In this document: piece after piece, positions 42,937 through 50,674 of the stretch
Numbering within the stretch: the first letter of the stretch is position 1
Layout of the letters: every line of letters starts with the position of its first letter
The notes under the pieces: generated by a model
The model's database searches: none
Seen by the model: the letters and a program-made list of their open reading frames with translations, nothing else
Told to the model about the DNA's origin: nothing
Position numbers and translations under genes: made by a program
NCBI GenBank assembly: GCA_963719135.1
Contig: CAVRAZ010000006.1
Coordinates: 62,001-126,000, forward strand
From: CAVRAZ01 sp963719135
GTDB lineage: Bacteria > Pseudomonadota > Gammaproteobacteria > DSM-19610
Length of the DNA stretch: 64,000 nt
Direction of reading: 5' to 3'

Positions 42937-43374
42937 ATGAATAAGTCGGATTCGACCGAGAATCAATCGGCATCCGAGCTGATCGACAAGAGGATCGCCG
43001 ATCTCGCGGACTGGCGCGGGGAGACCCTGAGCATGATGCGCAAGTTCATCCAAGATGCGGACCCGGACGTCGTGGAAGAAGTAAAATGGAGAAAGCCGTC
43101 GAACTCGATGCTCGGAGTCCCAGTGTGGTCCCACGACGGGATCATCTGCACTGGCGAGACCTACAAGGACAAGGTGAAGTTGACCTTCGCCAAGGGGGCT
43201 TCGTTAGAGGACACCGGCAGACTCTTCAATTCGAGCCTTGATGGAAACACCAGGCGCGCGATCGACATCCATGAGGGGGAGAAGGTGGACGCGCGCGCAT
43301 TCAAGGCGCTCGTCCGTGCCGTGGTCGACCTCAACACCGCCCCCGGAAAGGAAAAGCGAAAGCGAACGAAGTAG
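42937..43374 (+). CDS. DUF1801 (YdhG-like) protein
   Basis: 145 aa from ATG 42937 behind AGGAGGA, 34 nt after attC site 5. Family blocks: RGETLSMMRKFIQDADPDVV, EEVKWRKPSNSMLGVPVWSH, DGIICTGETYKDKVKLTFAK and ARAFKALVRAVVDLN. Small alpha/beta proteins of unknown function, common as integron cassettes. The expected attC after it is missing; IS91 debris starts at about 43440. Confidence 0.88.
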   Translation: MNKSDSTENQSASELIDKRIADLADWRGETLSMMRKFIQDADPDVVEEVKWRKPSNSMLGVPVWSHDGIICTGETYKDKVKLTFAKGASLEDTGRLFNSSLDGNTRRAIDIHEGEKVDARAFKALVRAVVDLNTAPGKEKRKRTK

Positions 43375-43468
43375 GCTACATGTGCGGCGCCATACAACCG
43401 TAGCTCGTGGTGACGCGGCCTAATTGGGTAAGGGCGGGTGTTTCGATGAAGGATCAAAGTGGACAAGA

Positions 43469-43493
43469 ATCAAAGTGGACAGATCTATTTGCT
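43469..43493 (+). repeat. 26-bp interspersed repeat, copy 2
   Basis: AATCAAAGTGGACAGATCTA then TTTGC, preceded by a second partial copy (GGATCAAAGTGGACAAG at 43451). It immediately precedes the IS91 fragment. Confidence 0.8.
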
Positions 43494-44001
43494 ACACCCT
43501 GTAACCCGGTCCGCTGAGGTGGCGACGCTGCTGGACACCTTGATGCAGACGGACTGGGTGGTATACAGCAAGGCCTGTGTGCCGCACACCGATACGGTGG
43601 TCGCCCACCTGGCGCGTTACAGTCACCGCATTGCGATCAGTGATCAACGGATCCTCGGTATCGAGGAAGATCAGGTGCTGTTCCGCCACCAGGACTACCG
43701 TGATCGGGACAAGCGCAAGGTGATGCAGTTGTCGGGCGTTGAGTTTATACAGCGCTTCTTGCTGCAGGTGTTGCCGAAAGGGTTGATGCGGCTGCGGCAT
43801 TATGGCTTTTTAGCCAACCGCTGCCGGGCGGAAAAGCTCAAGCTGATCCGGGCCGTGCTGGCACGCCCGGGTGAGCGCCTCGCAGCGTCAGCGATTGTGA
43901 TGCCGGACGCACCCTGTGACGGGTATCCGTGCCCGAAGTGCCATCAGGGTACGCTGCGCGTCGTCTACCCGTTACCGCCGTTACGTTGGACGGGCGGCTG
44001 A
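43478..44001 (+). pseudogene. IS91-family transposase, C-terminal part, copy 5
   Basis: TDWVVYSKACVPHTDTVVAH, LARYSHRIAISDQRILGIEE, VEFIQRFLLQVLPKGLMRLR and HYGFLANRCRAEKLK. This is the conserved Y2_Tnp end of an IS91 subtype different from copies 1-3. The closing CPKCHQGTLR zinc knuckle is intact. The N-terminal half is missing. Confidence 0.88.
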
Positions 44002-44484
44002 CCTGAACAGCGCCGGCAAGTGACCGACGGGGCGGATCGAAACGGGCGGCACAGCCGCCTGGGGTGGCGTTCGGCTTGAACACAGGAAAACCCACTGAAT
44101 GGGCTGAACCGGTCAGGACAAAAGTGCATCGCAAGACTTCGATCAGGCTACATCGGGCGCATGAGTTGCCTCTATCGCCCCTCCAGACTTCGACAAGTCT
44201 GGTCCCGACGAATACAATCCCCTCTATATAAAGCATACCCGCCGCCGGAGGCGGCTTAGTCCAACAGATTCCTTCGTGGACCCTCAACAGTGGCGGGTCG
44301 TGCACCAAAGGATTCTGGCTCCATACGGAGTACTGTCGGAAGTGATGGTATTGGACGCGAAAGGCACACCCATTCGGCTAAGTGAGGGTGTTTGACCCGC
44401 CCTCCCCACGCCACTTGGCATGCAGATCTGCAGCAGGTGGTTCACAAGACGGGAGCACACGACAATCTCTAAAGAATAAAGAGA
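44002..44484. other. Non-coding segment
   Basis: 480 bp with no convincing frame. Contains GCC-rich remnants after the IS91 stop and a small hairpin (ATCTCT...AGAGAT, about 44466-44486) just before the first REP-like palindrome. Confidence 0.4.
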
Positions 44485-44522
44485 TCGGTGACAATTGATT
44501 CTCATTTGTCAACGACCCCTTG
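44485..44522. repeat. REP-like hairpin, copy 1 (degenerate)
   Basis: GATCGGTGACAATTGA-ttc-TCATTTGTCAACGACC. Same palindrome as at 45285, 45940 and 47466, with mismatches. Confidence 0.75.
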
Positions 44523-44554
44523 TTGCTTTTAAGACCAAACACCAGGCGCCAGAC

Positions 44555-45115
44555 ATGAGCCCAATCGGTTACTTGTGCAAGAACGTTGTGAAGACACCTG
44601 GCTGGCTTAAGGTGCAAGCCGTCGCAGACATCTATTCGCTGAGCGGCTGCGTCTCCAGAAACTTTGCCGACTACGTCAATTACTGGAGACACAATGGATA
44701 TTGGCTCTTCGACTCGCCATCGGTCATTGAAGACATCGCAAGACAGGAAGGCATCGACCTGACGGTAGCGACCTTATTCTACTACGAAGCATACAAATAC
44801 GAGTTTGATGCAACCACCCGGGAATGGATCGCGTTCGGCCCGGAGCCTTCGTTTATTACAGACGTTCAGTCCCCGACAACCAAGAACCTCGAGGGTTTTG
44901 ACGTTGTCACTTTTGCGGCGCACACAAGCCCGGAGTGTTCTCCTCTTTCCTGCAATTCCTTGGCAACAGACATCCCGGTAAATGAACATTGCCTGTTTCG
45001 CACCTTTGCAGAGGCCAAGAAGGCGCTGGAACTTGGTCTCTTCAACCGTTCCGAACCGGGCCCCTACCGCATCGTTGCGGTCTACACAGTTGCGGCGCCG
45101 GCAAGTTCCGCCTAG
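44555..45115 (+). CDS. Hypothetical protein (cassette-like)
   Basis: 186 aa from ATG 44555: MSPIGYLCKNVVKTPGWLKV, VADIYSLSGCVSRNFADYVN, YWRHNGYWLFDSPSVIEDIA and YYEAYKYEFDATTREWIAFG. The aromatic-rich N-terminal half reads like a conserved soluble protein of unknown family, perhaps an immunity-type protein. The frame opens within the REP-like hairpin at 44495, so the earlier start is unlikely. No attC follows. Confidence 0.6.
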   Translation: MSPIGYLCKNVVKTPGWLKVQAVADIYSLSGCVSRNFADYVNYWRHNGYWLFDSPSVIEDIARQEGIDLTVATLFYYEAYKYEFDATTREWIAFGPEPSFITDVQSPTTKNLEGFDVVTFAAHTSPECSPLSCNSLATDIPVNEHCLFRTFAEAKKALELGLFNRSEPGPYRIVAVYTVAAPASSA

Positions 45116-45284
45116 CGCAGCGGCCGAGAGTAGGACCGCGTCGTCGAGTACCTCGGTTCCCCGTCGACTGTGCCGACGGGCCGCCGCGCACCATGGGAGA
45201 AATCGAAACAGATCAGCTTATTCGCGACCTCCCGGACGTCCAGACTGTAAGACAACTGTAAAGAGCACCTGCATGTACGTAAGT
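45116..45284. other. Non-coding gap
   Basis: 170 bp; no gene seen. Confidence 0.4.
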
Positions 45285-45322
45285 GGGGTCGGTGACAAAT
45301 GATCCTCATCTGTCACCGACCC
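45285..45322. repeat. REP-like hairpin, copy 2
   Basis: GGGGTCGGTGACAAATGATC then CTCATCTGTCACCGACCC: 14-15 bp stem around a short loop. The region 45323-45486 after it holds no gene. Confidence 0.85.
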
Positions 45323-45486
45323 TTTCCACCCGTATTCGCATGCCTGCCCCGACCCCGAATGTCCTGCTGACAGCTATACTTCTGCATGACCAACCTGGCC
45401 AGTGCGTCAACCGGACTGGTAAACAGGCTACGTGTGTCTTGCGGACGATCATTACGATTCGCGTAGTGAACCATCAAGGGGACGAA

Positions 45487-45951
45487 ATGACAACGAACAC
45501 CGAAAATTTGAGTTCGACCCTCCGACATGCGACGTTGGTTCTGGGTGTGCTCCAGATTCTGGTCGGTTGTCTGGTCGGATTCACCCCGCCGTCGGCAGTC
45601 GCATGGTTTCGCGGCATTGTCATGGCCCACATCGAGTTCACCGCGAACGGTGTGCTTATGGTCGCATTCGGTTTCCTGGTCAGAGAACTGTACCTGGGTC
45701 CAACCACGCTCAAAGTCTGGTTCGCGGCATTGCAGATTGGCACCTGGACCAATGGCGCGGCGGGTGTGGCGGCTGCACTGATTGGTGCATCGTCTACGCT
45801 CATGCCGACGATCTGCGAACAGTTTCCACCGCCGCGCGGCACGGACAGCGGCATCGTTTCCGGCTTGCTCCAACTGTGCGGGATAACCATCATCGTCGCC
45901 CTGGTGCTGACGCTTTTCGGCCTGCTTCGTCGCAAAACAAGCGGTCGGTGA
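45487..45951 (+). CDS. Hydroxylaminobenzene mutase/styrene-oxide-isomerase-like membrane protein
   Basis: 154 aa with four membrane helices: ATLVLGVLQILVGCLVGFTP, AHIEFTANGVLMVAFGFLVR, VWFAALQIGTWTNGAAGVAA, CGITIIVALVLTLFGLL. The AH.E...NG..M and G.W.NG patterns resemble the HabA/HabB and styrene-oxide-isomerase fold, which rearranges small aromatic or epoxide substrates. No aromatic-degradation genes are nearby, so the substrate is unknown. It is bracketed by REP-like hairpins, the second of which can end its transcript. Confidence 0.6.
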   Translation: MTTNTENLSSTLRHATLVLGVLQILVGCLVGFTPPSAVAWFRGIVMAHIEFTANGVLMVAFGFLVRELYLGPTTLKVWFAALQIGTWTNGAAGVAAALIGASSTLMPTICEQFPPPRGTDSGIVSGLLQLCGITIIVALVLTLFGLLRRKTSGR

Positions 45952-45980
45952 CAATGATCCTCATTTGTCACCGACCGCTT
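45940..45980. repeat. REP-like hairpin, copy 3 (also a likely terminator)
   Basis: AGCGGTCGGTGACAATGATC then CTCATTTGTCACCGACCGCT, followed by TTTTTG. The outer GC pair differs from other copies but is kept paired (GCGG/CCGC). It overlaps the 3' end of the HAB-mutase-like gene. Confidence 0.85.
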
Positions 45981-45988
45981 TTTGTTTA

Positions 45989-46014
45989 GATCAAAGGGGA
46001 CAGTTCTATTTGCT
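45989..46014 (+). repeat. 26-bp interspersed repeat, copy 3
   Basis: GATCAAAGGGGACAGTTCTA then TTTGCT, 9 bp after REP copy 3. A more diverged copy GATCGAAGGGGACATATCTA lies at 46109. Confidence 0.75.
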
Positions 46015-46142
46015 ACTAAGGCCGTCGGAAAACGCCCGAAATGGCAAACGTTCCCGAACGATAGCGCGCACAGGGAACAAGGTATCTCGGGGCGCCACAA
46101 AGATTACAGATCGAAGGGGACATATCTATCGTGCCGGAACGA

Positions 46143-46179
46143 ATACGAAGCCCGACGCCGGCAGCGTCGGGCTTCGTAT
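46143..46179. terminator. Perfect 16-bp hairpin downstream of small secreted protein gene
   Basis: ATACGAAGCCCGACGC pairs with GCGTCGGGCTTCGTAT around a 5-nt loop. It begins 13 bp past the stop of the 46192-46512 gene. No long T-run, but it is the strongest simple stem in the region. Confidence 0.75.
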
Positions 46180-46191
46180 CGTCAGTGCAAA

Positions 46192-46512
46192 CTACGGTTG
46201 GGCCTTTTCGATGGCCGTGTCATCCAGCTTGAGTCGATAGTAGAGCGCTTTCTTCAATGAGTGAACGGCCTGTTCCGTGTCTTTCATCGCGGCGGCCTTG
46301 TTGCCGCCGAAGTCGTGCGGGGCGGCACGCAGCTCATCGAGCACCTTGTTCATTTGATGGATGGCCAGGACCATCCGCGGGTGTGCGGCTTCCTCCGACT
46401 TCATCGTGGGGGTGGGCTCGGCTGCCAGCACCAGAGCCGCCTGGCTGGCCAGTGCAAGCGCCAGAAACGTGGAGAGCATGCCTTTCTGCAGTACCTTTTG
46501 ACGCGTGTTCAT
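46192..46512 (-). CDS. Small secreted hypothetical protein
   Basis: 106 aa with a signal peptide (MLSTFLALALASQAALVLAA) and a helical mature part: HPRMVLAIHQMNKVLDELRA, APHDFGGNKAAAMKDTEQAV, HSLKKALYYRLKL. The APHDFGG.KA.A...T..A..SL..AL.Y pattern is shared by many small periplasmic proteins of unknown role. It is the only minus-strand gene among plus-strand cassettes. Confidence 0.75.
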   Translation of the reverse strand: MNTRQKVLQKGMLSTFLALALASQAALVLAAEPTPTMKSEEAAHPRMVLAIHQMNKVLDELRAAPHDFGGNKAAAMKDTEQAVHSLKKALYYRLKLDDTAIEKAQP

Positions 46513-46802
46513 GGATCATTCTCCGCTTGATGGTTGACATGGGGGCAGCGCGAACGCGATGCCGCATACAACAGGATGGCGGTGAGACAAACGCGCCTCA
46601 TGTTGGTTCCGGTACTTCCTGTGAAATAGTTGGTTCGGCGCGTCCTGTCCTCCACTGCTGACCGAGGCAACGGGCGCAGATCTGTTTGCCCATTTCGAAT
46701 AACCGTGACTCCGGTTCGGATTCAGAGCGATAATCGACCGACGCGATCGACGGCCCGCGTACCCGGTGTCACGGCAACCGAATTGGCAGTTCATATTCTG
46801 AC
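46513..46802. other. Non-coding segment
   Basis: 290 bp; frames on both strands are short and lack family features. It probably contains the break that removed the methyltransferase start. Confidence 0.4.
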
Positions 46803-47479
46803 CCCAAAGGTCCCTGTCCTCAGACAACTGGCAACTCGGAAACCCTAACGAGCGGTATGTCGGCCGCTGGAGCCGACGCGTCGCACCGCCATTTCTGTCC
46901 TGGCTCGACCTACCGCATGGAAAGCGCTGGCTGGACGTCGGGTGCGGAACCGGGGCGCTCTGCGCAGCCATTGCCGAGCACTGCACTCCGGCATCAATTG
47001 TGGGCGTCGAACCTTCCAACGGCTTCCTCAAGGTTGCGCGCGATACGCTCGAGCGCAGCGTCGTGCTCTGCCCCGGCGATGCAACCAGGATCCCGCTGGC
47101 GGACGCCGCGGTCGATGTCGTGGTTTCGGGACTCGTCCTGAACTTCGTTGCCGATTTGAACGCGGCCTTGAAGGAAGTCGCGCGAGTGGCTGCCAAGGGC
47201 GCAACGTTCGCGGCCTACGTCTGGGACCACGCGGGAAAGATGGAACTCATGCGCCACTTCTGGGACGCTGCTGTCGCGCTCGATCCCGATGCGCGCACAC
47301 TCGACGAGGGTGTTCGCTTCCCATTGTGTCGGCCCGACGCACTGCTTGCCCAAAGGGGCAACGCCGCTTTTCGCGAAGCGGAAGTGACCGCAATCGACGT
47401 TCCGACAGTCTTCGCCAGTTTCGAGGACTATTGGGAACCCTTTCCCGGCGGCCAGGGACCGAGGAAAAGGGGTCGGTGA
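46803..47479 (+). pseudogene. SAM-dependent methyltransferase lacking both ends
   Basis: Class I methyltransferase core: NPNERYVGRWSRRVAPPFLS, motif I WLDVGCGTGALCAAIAEH, VEPSNGFLKVARDTLER, motif II-III DVVVSGLVLNFVADLNAALK and YVWDHAGKMELMRHFWDAAV. An in-frame stop at about 46800 and no start codon before NWQLGN show 5' loss. At the 3' end FEDYWEPFPGGQGP runs into a REP-like hairpin and stops, missing about 50 residues. Confidence 0.8.
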
Positions 47480-47513
47480 CAAATGATTCTCATTTGTCAC
47501 CGACCCCTTTTTT
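47466..47513. repeat. REP-like hairpin, copy 4 (most perfect)
   Basis: AAAGGGGTCGGTGACAAATG-A, loop TTC, then the full complement ending CCCCTTT and a T-run. 21-bp stem, 3-nt loop. Confidence 0.92.
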
Positions 47514-47518
47514 GTTCG

Positions 47519-47632
47519 GGTTTGCCCCTGCCGTCGGCTAGCAGTTTTCATCATCATGGTTATACTCACTCCTGATGATCAGGCACTCCTACAGGGGGCT
47601 TTCACCCCCTCAGTTCATGCCCATGTCGGGCG
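47519..47632 (+). other. Conserved structured element preceding attC, copy 2
   Basis: Homologous to 42085-42190. The variable hairpin is here TCATCA...TGATGA and the GGGGG/CCCCC stem (47594-47609) has one more pair than copy 1. Ends CAGTTCATGCCCATGTCGGG directly before attC. Confidence 0.6.
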
Positions 47633-47693
47633 TACCCAAGCGCATTGAGCCGGACGCGCAAGGACAGCGCGCCGCTCAAGCTTCTCGCTGGCC
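47632..47693 (+). other. attC site 6 (degenerate)
   Basis: TACCCAAGCGCATTGAGCCG then GACGCGC, loop AAGGACA, GCGCGCCGCTCAAGC and GCTGGCC in place of GTTRRRY. Arms pair well, but the core has a T-to-C change and is probably inactive. Confidence 0.6.
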
Positions 47694-47713
47694 CCCCGAT
47701 TGGCGCTCGTGAC

Positions 47714-48049
47714 ATGGCTACGATGACAAAGTCTCCGTTTCTCGGGCGATGGCGGATTACCGAGATGGAACAGTGGGATCGCGACTACATCGATCTTGAA
47801 GGGCCAGGTTTTGTCGAATTTGGCAAGGGCGGCCTTGGCAGCCTTCAATTTGGAGCGGTGGAAGTGGGGCTCGACTGTAGAACGGCGTTGCGGGGTCAAG
47901 ACGAGCGCATCGAGTTCTCGTTCGAGGGACACGACGACGCCGATCTCTGCTCCCGACGCGGCTGGGCGGAAATCCGCGAAGGTGGACTGTACGGCAAGCT
48001 CTTCTTTCATCGCGGAGACGATTCGTGGTTCAAAGCCATCCGCTCATGA
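47714..48049 (+). CDS. Hypothetical integron cassette protein
   Basis: 111 aa from ATG 47714: TKSPFLGRWRITEMEQWDRD, GPGFVEFGKGGLGSLQFGAV, IEFSFEGHDDADLCSRRGWA, GLYGKLFFHRGDDSWFKA. A small beta-barrel-like protein (FLGRW.I.EME.WD..Y.D) well known from cassette arrays, with no assigned function. A further ATG lies three codons in. Followed 10 nt later by attC site 7. Confidence 0.8.
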   Translation: MATMTKSPFLGRWRITEMEQWDRDYIDLEGPGFVEFGKGGLGSLQFGAVEVGLDCRTALRGQDERIEFSFEGHDDADLCSRRGWAEIREGGLYGKLFFHRGDDSWFKAIRS

Positions 48050-48058
48050 GCCCACTGT

Positions 48059-48160
48059 GGCCCAACCACCCGCTCGAGCCGACCGCCGTAAGCGGGTATC
48101 ACGCGCTTGCGGTGCCCTGCGCTGCGCTCCTCCGCGCCGGCTCAGCGCGAGCGTTGGAAG
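48059..48160 (+). other. attC site 7
   Basis: GGCCCAACCACCCGCTCGAG, CCGACCGCC, a long central part, then GCGCCGGCTCAGCGCGAGC and core GTTGGAA (48153-48159). About 100 bp, within the range of longer attC sites. Confidence 0.8.
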
Positions 48161-48163
48161 CCG

Positions 48164-48670
48164 ATGCCGACGAAGCAAATTGACAGATTGATGTTCGCAC
48201 AGGGCGGGCGCTGTTTTTTCTGCGACAAGACCTTGGCGAAGAATGAAGCGAGCGTCGAGCATTTGGTTGCAAGCGCAAATGGGGGCAGCAATAGCGATGA
48301 CAACTGCATCATTTGCTGCAAAGCCGTAAACGCGCTACTGGGTAGCATGTCATTGAAAGAGAAGGTGCGGGTCATCCTCAATCAAGAAGGCCATTTCAAA
48401 TGCCCAAACGGCTCCGGTGCGGGTAAATCCAGTCAAGGTTCGGCACACCAGAAACAGTCGAAGACGTTGGAGGCTCAAGTAGCCATTGTGGCAGCCAATT
48501 TGAAACAGCGAGGCCACGCCAGGCCACGCCGAGTGAAAACACTCAGAAGTACGATCGCGTCGCTATTCCCAGGTGTGTTGTCGGAGAGTCAGTTGAGCGC
48601 CTTGGTTCAGAAGCTCGAGTCTATGGGCAAGATTGCAATCGCTGGGAACGACGTTTCCTATCAACTTTGA
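48164..48670 (+). CDS. HNH endonuclease-type cassette protein
   Basis: 168 aa starting 4 nt after the attC core. Zinc/HNH motif: FAQGGRCFFCDKTLAKNEAS, VEHLVASANGGSNSDDNCII and CCKAVN (CxxC.EHL.N..CxxC). A basic linker follows, then a C-terminal winged-helix-like segment (LRSTIASLFPGVLSESQLSA and KLESMGKIAIAGNDVSY). Probably DNA-binding nuclease; a defence role is possible but not shown. Cassette location is clear from the preceding attC. Confidence 0.85.
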   Translation: MPTKQIDRLMFAQGGRCFFCDKTLAKNEASVEHLVASANGGSNSDDNCIICCKAVNALLGSMSLKEKVRVILNQEGHFKCPNGSGAGKSSQGSAHQKQSKTLEAQVAIVAANLKQRGHARPRRVKTLRSTIASLFPGVLSESQLSALVQKLESMGKIAIAGNDVSYQL

Positions 48671-48677
48671 AAGTGGC

Positions 48678-48711
48678 GTACACAAGAGGCTCCAGCCGAC
48701 CGGGAAACCGG
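48678..48711 (+). other. Left half of a further attC-like site
   Basis: GCGTACACAAGAGGCTCCAG then CCGACCGG after the HNH stop matches an attC left arm. The right arm and GTT core are replaced by an IS1182-type fragment. This is the last cassette signal in the window. Confidence 0.55.
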
Positions 48712-48728
48712 GATCACAAGGAGGAAGG

Positions 48729-48932
48729 ATGGCCCGCGACAGTGACTACTGCTACGAACAAGGCCAGCTGATCCGGCTCTCGTTTCGGGAATGGATTCTG
48801 CCCGGCAGCTTCGAATACGCCCCGAGCCATGTGATCGACCATGAGCTGGATCTGTCGATCGTCGATCGGCGCTACGGCACCGAAGACGCCGGCCGTCCAG
48901 CCCATGATCCGGGCCGTTTGCGCAGAAAATGA
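48729..48932 (+). pseudogene. IS1182-family transposase N-terminal fragment
   Basis: 67 codons after AGGAAGG: MARDSDYCYEQGQLIRLSFR, EWILPGSFEYAPSHVIDHEL, DLSIVDRRYGTEDAGRPAHD. This matches the start of IS1182 transposases (LPGTFE..L..L.DH.VDLS.FD.RY.ND.TG..A.DP). Then it stops. Confidence 0.75.
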
Positions 48933-48966
48933 ACCATACCTGCATGCCAACCAAGTGGAGATCAAC

Positions 48967-49803
48967 ATGAGATTGTTCTGGCTTTTCCTCGCATTCTTGC
49001 TTTCGCCGCTCGTGGCCGGCGCAGCGACAAATCCCGACGATGCGGCTCAGGCAATAGCAACTCTCGATTGGCATGTCGGCCCCCAAACCGAAACTGTCGC
49101 CTCCAAGGCAACATTGAAAACTGATTCGACGCTCGCTTTTCTTGACGAGACGAATAGCAGGAAATTTCTGGAACTGACTGGAAACATACCAGAATCCGGG
49201 AATTTCGTGCTTCTATCGACCAAGTACAATTGGTGGGCCACATTTTCTTTCAAGCCAGTCGGCTATGTTAAAGACGACGAAAAGATCGACCCCAATGCCC
49301 TTCTGCAACAACTTAAAGATGCTGATGCAGCGGCAAACGAACAAAGAAAAACACTTGGCATACCTCCACTACATACCGAAGGCTGGTATGTCCCTCCCCA
49401 TTACGATGCTGAGTCACACCGCCTCGAATGGGGCCTTAAGTTACGCAGTGAGGGGCAGGTGGTTCTCAACTACACCATTCGATTGCTCAGCAGAACAGGT
49501 GTCATGAATGCCACGCTCGTTTCCAGCCCCGAGACGTTGGATGCCGATGTGAGGACCTTCAAAGCGGCTCTTCCTGGATTTGAGTTCAATGGCGGTGAGC
49601 GTTATGCAGAATTCAAACAAGGCGACCGCGTGGCCGAATTCGGTTTGGCCGCGCTCATCGCTGGTGGCGCCGCCGCCGTAGCAACGAAGAAAGGTTTCCT
49701 GGCGGCGATTGCCGGTTTTCTTGCCGCCGCGTGGAAGTTCGTGGCTGCGGCAGTTTTAGGGATCCTGGCTTGGATACGCTCTCTCTTTAAGAGAAAATCG
49801 TGA
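48967..49803 (+). CDS. DUF2167 domain membrane protein
   Basis: 278 aa. Signal sequence (MRLFWLFLAFLLSPLVAGAA), then the DUF2167 domain with GNFVLLSTKYNWWATFSFKP, VGYVKDDEKIDPNALLQQLK, GWYVPPHYDAESHRLEWGLK and GERYAEFKQGDRVAEFGLAA. The C-terminal third is a Gly/Ala-rich membrane anchor ending in RSLFKRKS. Function unknown. First gene of a tight operon: the stop overlaps the next gene's GTG start. Confidence 0.88.
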   Translation: MRLFWLFLAFLLSPLVAGAATNPDDAAQAIATLDWHVGPQTETVASKATLKTDSTLAFLDETNSRKFLELTGNIPESGNFVLLSTKYNWWATFSFKPVGYVKDDEKIDPNALLQQLKDADAAANEQRKTLGIPPLHTEGWYVPPHYDAESHRLEWGLKLRSEGQVVLNYTIRLLSRTGVMNATLVSSPETLDADVRTFKAALPGFEFNGGERYAEFKQGDRVAEFGLAALIAGGAAAVATKKGFLAAIAGFLAAAWKFVAAAVLGILAWIRSLFKRKS

Positions 49804-50525
49804 CTCCATCGTTTGAAATCATGCTGGTTCTGGGCGTCATAGGATTCTACCTATTCGATTCCGTGATGCTTCTTTACTTCAATGAACTTGTATACGTTCA
49901 AATGAAGCAGCGATGGACGTTCGCCCATCCTGACCCGCGTTGGCAAATCTTGGGGAAAACGCCTTATCTACCGAACCCGCTATGGCCGGATCGCCCTCTA
50001 TTCCGCGTTTGCTGGTCGGTTTCCAGCCCCGACGAGCAGCAAGAAGACGCGGAGGCATTGCTGCAGTTTCTTGGTGCAGTTAATCCACTGCGCCACTTTA
50101 CGCTCGTGCTGTTGGCATTATTGACCATAGGCCTGCCCGTTGTGCTTTTCAGCGCTGGCACCGGCTTGGCTTTTTTCATATTGCTTGGGCTCGTTTATGT
50201 CACTATTTCCCTAATGCTGGTCCAGATATTTCGGCAACGCGAAGCATTGGGACTATCCATAACTACGTTTGCGAAGTTGGCATTCGATTCGCTGGTGTGC
50301 GCTCCTTTCGCCCTTAACCTGGTGCGAAAGATAACGTTGCATAAAACCCTGGCGGGCGACGCCATCGGGCTAGCTCATGAACTATTTGACGACGCCACTT
50401 TTGGCCGGCTGATAAGTGTCGTGTGCAATCGGATCGATGAGGAGCTTGAACTTGAGGATGAGGAAAGTTCGCAGTACGGGACACTCAAGGACTATAGAAA
50501 TCAACTGACGGGCATGGCGTCATGA
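49800..50525 (+). CDS. Hypothetical membrane protein of DUF2167 operon
   Basis: 241 aa. One N-terminal helix (EIMLVLGVIGFYLFDSVMLL), a cytoplasmic loop with WTFAHPDPRWQILGKTPYLP, two more helices (FTLVLLALLTIGLPVVLFSA, FILLGLVYVTISLMLVQIFR) and an acidic tail (ELELEDEESSQYG). GTG start overlaps the DUF2167 stop. No family recognised. Confidence 0.75.
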   Translation: MTPSFEIMLVLGVIGFYLFDSVMLLYFNELVYVQMKQRWTFAHPDPRWQILGKTPYLPNPLWPDRPLFRVCWSVSSPDEQQEDAEALLQFLGAVNPLRHFTLVLLALLTIGLPVVLFSAGTGLAFFILLGLVYVTISLMLVQIFRQREALGLSITTFAKLAFDSLVCAPFALNLVRKITLHKTLAGDAIGLAHELFDDATFGRLISVVCNRIDEELELEDEESSQYGTLKDYRNQLTGMAS

Positions 50526-50674
50526 CATTTACCGAAGGGCTAGTCATAGTCGGTGGTTTAGTTTTGGGCTACTGGATCGTTGCGAGCCTGTTCAACAAGA
50601 CGTTAGCTCCGTGGGCCAAGAAACATTCCAGCGATGACACCGGAAGTCACACGCGAAGTGACAGTGCTCAGTGA
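50522..50674 (+). CDS. 50-aa single-pass membrane protein
   Basis: MTFTEGLVIVGGLVLGYWIV then ASLFNKTLAPWAKKHSSDD. One N-terminal helix and a hydrophilic tail; ATG overlaps the previous stop (ATGA) and the 3' end overlaps the J-domain gene by 41 nt. Tight packing argues that it is a real gene. Confidence 0.65.
   Translation: MTFTEGLVIVGGLVLGYWIVASLFNKTLAPWAKKHSSDDTGSHTRSDSAQ

Noticed and set aside
37866..48711. CRISPR array
   Set aside because: Repeats are of unequal type, length and spacing and fit attC sites and REP hairpins; no uniform repeat-spacer pattern.
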